Part shown: in pieces, positions 43,401-55,400 of the stretch | How the letters are laid out: each line of letters starts with the position of its first letter | Position numbering within the stretch: the stretch's first letter is position 1 | Source: Ciona savignyi | Lineage: Eukaryota; Chordata; Ascidiacea; Phlebobranchia; Cionidae | Direction: 5' to 3' | Length of the DNA: 64,000 bases | Assembly: GCA_000149265.1 (NCBI GenBank) | Contig: CH003024.1 | Span: 1,442,609-1,506,608 of the forward strand | Notes under the pieces: generated by a model | Database searches by the model: none | Told to the model about the DNA's origin: nothing | The model's input: the letters and a program-made list of their open reading frames with translations, nothing else | Made by a program: the position numbers and the translations under genes

Positions 43401-46400
43401 CAGCTCAAACAAAAGCTAAAAACTTAAAAAGCAAGTTAACAGTAACAATGTTTGAAAATTTAAGTATGTTTTTTATTAACAAAATATGAAAGACCTACAT
43501 GACCAAGCTTCCGATTAGTTTGTAGTGCATGCATCCATAAAGGCTTGTGTGATGACATTCAAGCAGCTATCAACTATCGGGGTTTTGTTTGTATCGAACA
43601 CAAACTCAGGATTCTTTAGGACATTCACCCAGTACCTCAGTAGAAGACTAAAAGGGGCATTTGTTTGTTTTTTAAAGCGGTTTAGCAATTTAGAAACGTC
43701 ATACACCCCATGTTCATAGTTAGATTACAGTGTTTACATAAAAAAGTTTAAAAGTTTTTGTTCAAGTCATTAATTCACTGGGTTCAAGCATTTTCTACTA
43801 GGTGTATCTCAGTAAGAGACAAAAAAGAATTTGTTTGTTTTGATGGTGGTTTATTAAATTACACATTACAATGCTCATATACATTGTGTTCACACTCGGA
43901 TTACAGTGTTTATTAAAAAGTTTTTGTTCATCTATTCTACTGGGTTCAAACGATGTCCGCTAATGCGACTGGTCACTTGAAAGAACCAGGTGATTATTGA
44001 ATTGAACTAAAATTGAAGTATTGTCTGCATTTTATAAAATGCCGGAAAAAAGGTAATCTGACAATTGTTTTAAATACCTATTGCAGCATTTTCCTAACCC
44101 TGGTTAAAAATATGAGTATAAAATAATAATATACATGCGTATATGCTACCCCATTATAATATATATATAGTATACTACCCCAAAATAAAGTATATATATA
44201 ATATACTACAGCAAAGTAACAAATATAATGTACTACCCCAAAATAAGCAAAACTTCTTCAGAACACACCTGTTAGTTTTCCAAATATGCAATATTTCTGG
44301 GTCTGTGATTTTATGTTTTTCCGCCTCCTGGTCAAGAAAGTGAAAGAAGTATCGGACGGCCATTGACACTGGTTTCGGCTTCAAGATTGCATTGAAGACG
44401 CCGTCAACATATTCCTGAATTGTGGCCTGAAATTTGGAAAAATTTACTAAACTTCTAAACATTAGAAGATTATATGAACTCGATAGATTAAATACTTATG
44501 ACGCTGCAGGCCCTGCAGCATGAGACATGGCTTTAACTGTTCATGTCTGTCTATTTTTTTTTACCAGTCGAAGTTTTAAACCCGTGGCTGACCCCTTTTT
44601 AACATACAATTATTTTTATGTACAATTTTATACAATATTAGTTTTAGTTAGTTTTAGTTTATTNNNNNNNNNNNNNNNNNNNNNNNNNNNNNNNNNNNNN
44701 NNNNNNNNNNNNNNNNNNNNNNNNNNNNNNNNNNNNNNNNNNNNNNNNNNNNNNNNNNNNNNNNNNNNNNNNNNNNNNNNNNNNNNNNNNNNNNNNNNNN
44801 NNNNNNNNNNNNNNNNNNNNNNNNNNNNNNNNNNNNNNNNNNNNNNNNNNNNNNNNNNNNNNNNNNNNNNNCCAGGAACAGGAAAAGACGGCCAAACGAA
44901 CAGTCGTTAAAACACGTCATTAAAAAAAGGATATAATTTAATAAATATAGCGGACGCGGCCGCCAAACCTAGGCGAAAGAACAATAATGTGCAAACAAAA
45001 TTTAATTAAAACCAAACAATATAAAGCCCTGAAGAAGAGTGTGGGGTAAAGCGCTACCAGTACTGAGAGGGAGCCGGCTTTAGGAGAAGGTGTGGCCCGA
45101 AAGCGTGGACCAGAGCGTGGACCATATCAAATCTACGTGTTCCATATTTCTAATGTAAATGTTCAGCTTGAAGCATGTAAGCTAAAAAAGAACAAGCTCA
45201 AAACCAGTCGTTAGCTAGCCAGTTGCTGGCACCCTGTAATAGCTCCAGCATCTCGACGGTGGGCATAAAGTAACCTGTTGTTTCCGGTGTGATAAAACTT
45301 TACCTTCGCTTTCACCATTCTTGTAAGGAACATTTCTTGAAAGGGCCTCTTCATCAAATTATCCAACATCGCGTCAGCTTTCTTGCTGGCATTCTCATTT
45401 ACGTCTGATACCCCGTTGGCCTGGTCTTGCTCACTGGGGTTTATCTGGATGATGTTAATGGAGACGAGTTAGATTTTACAGTTAGTTTTTATAAATACAT
45501 CGGGCTGTAAGTTCAATAGTGTATCATAGGGAAGGGTGGGTCTATAGGTAAACTAAGGGGAGGATGGGGTTTTGACAGACAAAGGTCAAAATACCCAATG
45601 CGTCCGGTTACCACAATTACTATAAAGTGTTGAATACACTGAAATCATTGCTTTAGTTATAGTTAATTCCATCAAATTTGCTTGGTTTTGTTAATGTCCA
45701 ATAAGTGCTTTGTTTAAAAAAAGAACTAGCTGGTGACCAAGTTTCGATCCAATAACACTTCAGTTGAAAAGCAGTGCTCTATCCCACTAAGATATTTTGG
45801 TTTTGATTTATTATTAAGTCTAATTACAAGTACTTTTCATACTTAACCAAAGAGGGCAGAACTAACCAAATGATAGAGGTGCTTTTTTGGCAGCAGCGCA
45901 CTTTGTGAGTCCTGGATAACTGAAAAAGAATTTGGTCACAAAAGAGGAATTGAGAAAGTTATATCGGTCTTTACAGACATTAAAAGTCTATCAGATCATC
46001 GTCTGCTTACAGCCAGGATACAAAAGGAAGACATTTTTTAAATATTTGTTAAATTTGATTTTTTAATCTATATTAATCCACTGGATTGAAAATGACTTGC
46101 TTAAGAACACAAAAGTGGTTGGGGTAAATATTAAACCGACCACCTGTATTATGTTACTAGTCAGTGAAACATTCCTTTAATTTTTATTGGCTATGCTAGC
46201 AACAAAAGTGAAGAAACACTCCCCTAGACTACATAGCCAAACAATTATAGCTTTGCAAATAATTATTGAAATCACCAACAGAAATGGCATCTTTGAGAGG
46301 AACAATTTTGTAAAAATTGCAACATAATTTACTTTTTTACAGGGGATAGACACATGCAATAATATTGTGCTTTTAACATGCAATTGCTTCTTTGCTACAA

Positions 46401-49400
46401 CGATGTTAACATGCTGTCTTTATGCAAACTACTAGTTTTTTTTTTAATTTTTAACCAGGCCAAATTTCGAATCGGTAATTGTTGGTCTATCCTATATAAA
46501 TAAGTTTTGCTAATTATCCCAGCACACAAAAGATACTTTTCTATTTTTTCCATCCTTACATTTAAACCAACAATGGTTCATGCGTAGGACCATTTTTGTT
46601 TAAAATTAGTATTAGAATCGATCACATAGAAACCTGTTAAACTCTGGGCGAAAGAAAATAATGTAAACAAAAAATTGCCGCACAAATTTACATTTTTTTG
46701 ATTTTTAATTTTAGAAGCAAATAAAACTGTAATTTGTAAATGTTCTGCTGATTGCGCAATGCTTGATATTATTGCGCAATGCTTGTTACTATTGCGCAAT
46801 ACTAACGAGGCGTTTGATATAGTTCTCCAAGAAAACTGTTGTTTCGGTCGAGAAAGAGTTCAAAGTCCCCACATTCACTGTCTTTGATTAATTATAAAAA
46901 TAGGTGGATGGGATAAGTATAAGAATTGGATAATTCTGTCAGGTTATCAGAGCTATTGCATTTTTTGTTGTATATTTAATTATGATTCAACATATGTATG
47001 ATTAAGATGTTCTTTCAGTTTTAGTGGAACCCAATCTACACAATCACCAGGATTTGGCAGATGTCTGATAAATGTCCGACTGGTTAGTCCAGTGGTTTTA
47101 AGCCGAAGGGTTGCAGGTTCGAAACTGATCGCTAGCTAGTAAGTTGTGTTCTTGGGCAAGGCAGTTAACAGACATTGACTGAACCCAGCGGATTAATGAG
47201 TTCTGCTAAATTGAAGGAATTTGTATATCATACCCAACACAATGGTAATCTGACGATTGCCCATGTGTTAACCCCCTTGGTTTTCCCATACATGGGTATA
47301 AACATGTATCTTATCCTATCCTATATGCCTCGTCCAAAAAAATACATCCAATTTTGATACAAGTCGGTTTCGATCCCGCAACCTTTAACCTGCTTGATTG
47401 ATCTAACCAGCATAACACAGGTAATCGTCAGATCACCTTGTACAAACAGTTATATTACCAAAACTAATACAGTGTGTTAAATAGATAAAGACACACAACC
47501 ATTCTATTTTTGTTCAACCAATTAATCTACTAGGTACAAGCAAGGTCAACTAAACAGTAGACAAATAAAATAAAAAATCTGTTACAAGGTAATACAAAAC
47601 ATGACTAAAACAGTAGAAAAATAAAAAAAGAGAACAAAAGCAGACAATGAAGTAAAAGTGACCATATAAAGTAAGTTATAATTATTTCCATGCTGTTAAA
47701 GTTAGGATTTTTACCTAGATTTTCTGGATCGTGAGGTCTTAGAAGAACAACTGCATTTGTCGGCACCTGCGGTTTATGTTGATTAAATCACATAGTTTAA
47801 TTCATTTGTTTTTTCTTCTTTGTATAACTACGACTATCCCGGGCTATTTAATAATTCGCACTGTTTTAAAGGGTACACAGAAAAAAACTACAGGAAAGAT
47901 TGCAGAAAAAAGTTATAACTTATTTGAGAATTTCGATCACTCAAATGATTAATCTGTGGCAAACAACACAAGTGATGAAAAAGGTGCTGGTGTTTATACA
48001 TTTATTTAGTACTTAAAATTTTTAGGATATATTTTTAATTGATATTTTTTCATGGATAGGTTTTATTTCCATGGATAGGAATTGCAGAGAAGGCAAAATC
48101 TATCACCAGTGTGTTGTATATGTGGGAGTTAAGTGAACATTTTTATGTTTTAGTAGAACCTATTAGGTGCTTTGCCCGAGGAAACAACCATTTAGACAAC
48201 AACTGGTTTCAATCCCACAACCTTCTGGCTATTTATACCACCGATGCTCTCAGCGGGCTAAGAGATACTCACGTTATAATGTTTCAACGTGTTTAATTTT
48301 GTGTACTTTCCATCAACTACTGACATCTTGTCAATATCGGACAAAACAATTCCCGTAGATTCGCTGCTGTTCATTAACTCTGTAAATAAACCACATCGTT
48401 TTATATTTTCCAGGTATAATTAATGCGTGAAATTAAACAACATGTTTTTGCAATGTTAAAGATATTTTAAAGTTACTTTTATTAAGGTTAATAAACCACA
48501 TCAGCTCTGTAAATAAACAACATCGTTTAATATTTCCCAGGTACACGACTTGTTGTAATGACTGTCATTTTGTCACTTTTTTCGCGTCCTGCTTCGTGTT
48601 TTTACCATGGAAACAAAATATAAACTAAACTAAACAATAATTAACGCGTAAAAAAGCTAGTTGTTACTGCTTTTGGTTGTAATACAGCATATTTTATAAA
48701 ACAACATATACTGTTGTAATACATATTTATGTAATGTTAAAGGTACTTCAAAGTTAAACGTTTATTAAGGTAGGATATATCAGACAATGGTAGGTTATTC
48801 CAAAGAATATATTTCTCCAGTAAACTTCTCTTTATAGCTGAATTGGTTGTCAATTAAGGTGTTAAAAACACTGCAATAGCTCCAGAGCCTGACGGTGGGC
48901 GCGAAGTAATTTGATGATTGGCAGCGTGTTAACCCCCTTGTTTTTACCATTCACGAGTATAAACATAAATATCTCCCCCAGTTCAATAACCCATACAATT
49001 TTACAAAATCAGAAAAACCCAGAATAGCTAGACTACAGTGGTGTGTAGATCTAGTTAGCATTGATTTAATAAAATAGAAAAAAAATTAATTCTTACCAAA
49101 ATCCAAATCTTCTGGCTTTGGGCATTCAGAGTACGGCCTATCTTTATACACAGCTTCTATGACCTTTGTTTTTGCCTGTGTAATACTGTCTACGTTGACT
49201 ACTTTTACTTCAACGGGATTAGTTACCCCTCCGCCTGCTTCTACTATTGCGGCATGGATAACCTGGAATTTTAAAGTATTTTTTAGATATTTTTGTCCCT
49301 GAACTATACTGGTTTATAGTAATACGCGAATGAAAACGGAAACAAACAAAAAAATGCGACATTTTTGGAGTTTATAATGCGCCTGCCAGTTAAATGTAAT

Positions 49401-52400
49401 GCATGGATAATTGGATAGATATTCATGTTTGTACTGCCGAGCATCACAAAATGCAGTTTGTTGTGCTTGATCAATAATTTGATTACCTCATTTTATACAT
49501 AGTACTGCCAACTACTTAGGTAAGCGGATTGAGGGTGCAAGGTAATCTGATGATTACCATTGTGATAATGCTTATATATTTATAGGGTATTCTGATAATT
49601 AATCGTGTGATAATACCCCCTTGCCATTCACAGCAATAAAATATGAAAACCCTGTTTTCATATGTAGCCTTGATTTTTAGCATTGACATTATGCTGGTTT
49701 AGTATTATATTAAACAACTATGCCTATTTACACCTACAACGTACCATCGTTTCATATGTCAACTCTGTCCCAAGCAGTGTCATCTCGTTTAAACTGTTGA
49801 ATGCTTTGTTAGCTATGACATCACAAGGGGCACTGCTGACCAAATAATGGACAGCCTTTGTCAGAAGAAACAATGGTTTCCCAGCTTGCTCCTATAATTT
49901 GGAAAACGTAAATTTGTATTCGGTCAAATATGCAGATGTATTGATAGAGTAAGAATAATTTTTTTAGAAACGGGAAAATACAGAAAGTCATTGCACAGGG
50001 GTTGGGTACACTACAGTTTTTGTTCAATTGGTTAAACCACTGGGTTATGACAACTTTTTTTAATACCTGGAAAAGGACACAAATGATTGGCTAGTGGCTG
50101 GTTTTAACCCCACCATCTTATGATAATATAGGTGCAAGGGTATAAGCCATTCAATAATTATAATATGAAAATGTTAATTTACTAATCATTTTGATTCAAG
50201 TAATTTTTTTAAATTTGCACTAGTTTGTTTTGTTCTAGATTAGAATTGTTGACACAAGTCTGGGTATATCATGTAATAAATTATATTATAGATGCGTTTT
50301 AAGAACTGTTATCTTCAGTTGTCTTTTTCTATTTTGCAATTTTTAGAGAGCATGTTTTCATCGTTAAAATGGATAATAAACAATAAAAATAAAAACTAAA
50401 ACGACTCACATTAATACATTCATCATACAGCATTATGGACAACCAATGTGACACCATCTTTTCAACCACAGATTCTGACCTGTAATTTACCACGTCAATT
50501 TTAAAATTACGTTTTTTTAATAAGATGGTTTTGTGTTCTTTGTACAAATATTGATAAATATCTTTGAGCTTTATGTGCTTACCTTCGTAATAGAAGTTTT
50601 GGGTTCCGAGCGACATGTTTTTGGATTAATCCTTTCAGTAGATCCAGCATAATTCTAAAAGTATGGCTCATTTCATTTAAGTAAAATAGAAGTATAATTC
50701 CCTTTTTTCTAAAAGCATACTTTATTTAAGAAATAGAGTACCACTTTAGAAGTTATTGTGTTTAATCTCATTTAACTGTGTAGTTTAGCTTACTGCAATG
50801 GGTTTCAGCCAAAAAGTTTATTTATTCAGAACTTAGTGTAATAGTGGGTTGTATTAAAATTAATAAAGTACTAAAATAGCTCTGGTGATCTGGCAGCGGA
50901 CTTAAGGTTATCTGGTAATTACCCATGTGAGCTTGCTCCTTGCATTCTATCATTGCCAGGGTTTAATCCCATAAATATCTATCTAAAATGTTACAGTACG
51001 TGTGAATTGGGAAAAAATACTTCTACCAGGAATATCAGGAGTGACTGTTATAACACCGGTAATTGTCAAATTACCTTGTGTCCACAGCCGGTTTACCGAA
51101 GCTATTACAGCATTTTGATAAATAACAATACTTCTACACTTTTGTTTAACCCATAAAACAACTGGGTTCTTTTGGACCCACCATCTTTTAGATGACCATC
51201 AAACATACTATTAATGAGGTAGCTAGCTCGATATATAATAAAGAGGGGATAGGATATTCATGTTGATCCCCATGAATGGGAAAACACACAAAACATTGTC
51301 ACCCAAGTAATTGTCAGATTACCTCCTGTCAACTGATGGGTTACCAGAGCTAAATTTAAACTTTGCATATAAAGTATCAATATACATACCTGGTAAAGTA
51401 TGGTAGATCATCAAACAAGCAAACTGTCAACAAGGACGCCATATTGCCTCTGTATGTACAAATATTATTTATTTATTTTTTGTTCCTAAAAATGATAACT
51501 AAACACACTAAAAAAGTAAAAGGAAAGATGAAAGTGGCAAACAACAGTTGTTAATGTTTAAATTATAAAACTTGGCATAATAAAGTCAACGCCACTTATT
51601 ATGACCACGGATAATATGACCAGCCGCTTATATGACCAATTGTACATTGAAACTTGGCATAAAACAACAACATAATTTATAAAATACTGACTTTTCCTGG
51701 ACTGTGAACTTCCGCTGTTCCTCCAATGTCTTGATGAGTATCATAAGAACGTCCTTGTTCTTAATGAGGCTTAGTAAGGATTTGAGTGAATCAAGTTTGA
51801 TTGTTCCTTGCCCTACCATCGCCTGTTAACAAAGAAATTATTAGACATGATAATATAGTAAGACTTAAACGGAAAACGAATTAATATCCTGAACCCAGCG
51901 GATTATTGGGTTCTACCAAATTGAAGGAACGTGTCTATCATATACAACACACTGCAATAGCTCTGGTAACTTGACAATGGGCGCGAGGTGATTTGAAGAT
52001 TGCCCGTGTGATAACCCCCTTGGTTTTCCCATTCTCCCATTTTTCCCATTCTAACCGACTGATTAGCACAGTCTTAAATGACCTTTAAGGATATACCCAT
52101 CCACAAAGGTAATTATTTATTAAACCCAGAAGTAACATAGATGATAGGACACCCATTAGTGTTCTAAGGACTGATTCTTCCATTTTTAATTTTTTTTAAA
52201 TTTACCAACCCTCTTAAGTTTGCATTAACTTCAACCCTTTAACTTATATCAACTTACTTGATCATCTAAAACAGGGTGGCCTGAACTTTGGTTGAATAAT
52301 ATCTGCGTCAAGTACTCCCACGGTGGAAGATAGATGATACGATGGGAGAGATTGTCAGTTAGATTCGTCATGTATCCGGCCTGTAGTTCGAAATATGCTG

Positions 52401-55400
52401 CAAACAGGAATGAGTGGGTTGGCGTTGATGGTGGGGTATGTTATAGAAAATTCATGTTTATCCCCGTGAATGAAAAAACCAAGGGGGATATCACACGGGC
52501 AATCGTCAGATCACCTCGCGCCCATCGTCGGGTTACCGGAGCTATTGCAGTGTGTTGTGTATGATTCACACGTTCTTTTAATTTGGTAGAACGTTAATCC
52601 GTTCTGCGTAATTTGAATCCTGGTAGGTTATAATTCCATTCTATGTTACAAAAACTAACAATGTGTATTGGACTACTAGTATACTTGAGTAACAACAGTT
52701 TAATAAACAAAGAAGGGGACAAACTTTAAACTATATCAACTTTGCTTGGTTACGCTGGATAGCTAAATGTTTAAAGGATCAGTGGCTTGCAGACAATCGA
52801 AAGGTTTTAAGCTTGAACCCATCTGCTTGATGATTGTGTCCTTTGACAATAAGCGGACTCGGCCTGAACGGAGTTTTGCCCTTTTTGGTGTGTTTTACGT
52901 TAAAACCTTTCGCTTATCTGTTTTATTACCGACTGATGTGTCGTGACTTTGTGTTTGAAAATTATAGTAAATAACGTGTTTGCCTGATAATTGGTGGTTT
53001 ACTGCATCCATATAAGCTAATCTCCACAGATTGATGGTTTAAAAAGTTTCACTCCTCACCATTCCTTGCCGTCTCCCTTGTCTTGTTCTCCAGCTCATCA
53101 AGCTTCCCGAGGATGACCTTCCGCTCCTTCACCTGCTTCTTGGCCCGCATCCTCTGCCGGTAGATTTGGAATGCGATGATGAGGATTAGGATGAGCACGA
53201 GAGGTATCGCGATCGCCGCAACGATCTTGACGGTGTCTGATTCCCGGCAGTACACTGCTTCCACTGATGGCAGGGTCCAGTTGCGGTAAGATACCTGAGT
53301 GATGGGGTTTGTGGTTGTTTGGGAGGGTAAATCATTCCAACTCTATCTAATATGACTTATTTAAAATCCGAAATTTTTTTTTATAGTGGAATACCATCCT
53401 CGGCCCCAAGGCAGGATGGACAGGTCTCTTATTAAAGATCACACAGTAATTGTCAAATTGAGAAAGTTAAGAGTGTGATCACACGGTAATTGTCAAATTG
53501 AGAAAGTTAAGAGTGTGATCACACGGTAATTGTCAGATTGGGAAAATTAAAAGTGTGATCCCACGGTAATTGGCAAATTGGGAAAACTAAGAGTGTGATC
53601 ACACAGTAATTTTTGAACTGGAAAAACTAGGAATCGGATCATATGGTAATCTTCAGGTTTTTTGTTTAACCATATATGACTGCAGTTTGTAAAAATCTTC
53701 ACAAAGAGTAATTGCCAGATTAAAAAAAAGTAAGAATCTAGTCACATAGTAATTGGCGAATTGGGAAAATCAAACATGTGATCACACACCAATTGCCAGG
53801 TTGGAAAATTTAAGAGCCATCGTCATATCATAACCTTGCGAAAACGCAAGAAGCATTACAATACAGGAAATCTTAGACTGCCTTATGCTCATTGTCAGGA
53901 AAAAGATAAACTAAATAAAACTGCTGTTGCCCAATACAGTACAAAAACCTGGGTGTTTGATCAGCAAAACCTAGTCTTGTGACAAAATCCATAAAGTCAC
54001 CTGTATTGAAACACTCTTGGACTTGATCCCATCAAGCTGAGTGGAGACAGCAGAGCACACTAATGAAGTTGATGTCACAAAAGTGACAGTGCATGGCACG
54101 GCGCCTGCCAGGTCAACTGCCACCAAGGATACCTTGTAATCACTTGGCTTCGGCTCCATAAGTGCCAGGTTGGAACCCTGGAATTTAGAGGACAAAACTG
54201 AACATTTTATGACTTAATTATTAACTTTAGGAGAAGATATTTACGTTTTATCCTACCATGAAATAAAAAAAAACTTAATAGGACGTTTTAGAACTGCCAA
54301 TTGTCAGATTTCCACGATTACGTGAAAGAGTGTTCTTATATAAGTAATTGTTCAATTACCTCGCACCTACCCCCGTGTCATGGAGCTATTGCAGTGTGTT
54401 GAATATAATTGATACTCTAAGACAACCCATCAATCCGCTGGGTTCAGACAATTCCCACAAAGTGTTTTCCCAAAATTTCCCAAATATGTTGCTCCTGACT
54501 GTTTAGAACTATTTGTAATATCTACTGCTGTTTGCAGCGGGCCAAAAAAAAACTAGAAAAAATTACCGGTATAAGAATGGTGTAGAAAACATTACCGGTA
54601 TAAGAATGGTGTAGAAAAAATTACCGGTATAAGAATGGTGTAGAAAACATTACCGGTATAAGAATGGTGTAGAAAAGATTACCGGTATAAGAATGGTGTA
54701 GAAAACATTACCGGTATAAGAATGGTGTAGAAAACATTACCGGTATAAGAATGGTGGTGGTTGAATCACTGACATTTGCCCTGGATTGAGGTGTGGCGGT
54801 GGTCGATTTGCACGGCAGATCAGTTATTCGGGATAACACCGGAGTCAGCAACAAAACTGACGGTGCCTTGCCAGATAACATGAACATCGTTTAGTATAAC
54901 CTGCGCTGGTTTGTCAACACCTGTAAAAATAGCTGTAGATTAGGATAGGATAGGATAGTTACACTTAACTATATAAGATGGTCAAATATAGGATGGTCAA
55001 AATATTTTCACAGGGCATAGGATGGTCAAAGATCTAAATATATAAAATGAACTAAAGAAAAAGAAACTAAAAATTTTAATTTATTTTTTATGAAGGTGGA
55101 GTGATAAAATGCAGTATATTTAATCAGCGTGGTACATCTACAGGCCCGATTAGGATAGGATATAGGATGAACCATAAAATTAACAGTTGATGATGGAAAT
55201 ATGATCTTTTTGTAAAGGTACTAATAAAAACCGGACACTATATTAAACAGTATCTATTCTTATTAATGGTGAACAGTGCACTTATTATTATGCTTGAAGT
55301 TAGAACAACAGTTGAATTGTCATATCACAGGCAATCGTCCAAATACATTAAGACATTAATCTAGTTACAGTGTCACTGCAGTGTGTGTAATACTTGATAC

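Larger units (their letters stand above)
40414..52397 (-). other. Plexin cytoplasmic exons: split GAP and Rho-binding domain
   Basis: Exons (high-low): 52397-52258, 51822-51692, 51449-51390, 50654-50583, 50479-50410, 49891-49745, 49262-49097, 48379-48273, 47766-47715, 45919-45867, 45444-45304, 44426-44269, 43647-43499, 42197-42133, 41623-41548, 41100-41026 and 40533-40414. The first GAP half ends near 49745, the Rho-binding insert is 49262-47715, and the second half follows. The paired arginines in LLLRR, needed for GAP activity in studied plexins, are kept; the second is split (AG/G) by an intron of only 103 bases. In 43647-43499 the frame breaks after ACTTN (stop at 43517-43515) and resumes one base over as TNRKLGH before a good donor. 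Confidence 0.92.
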
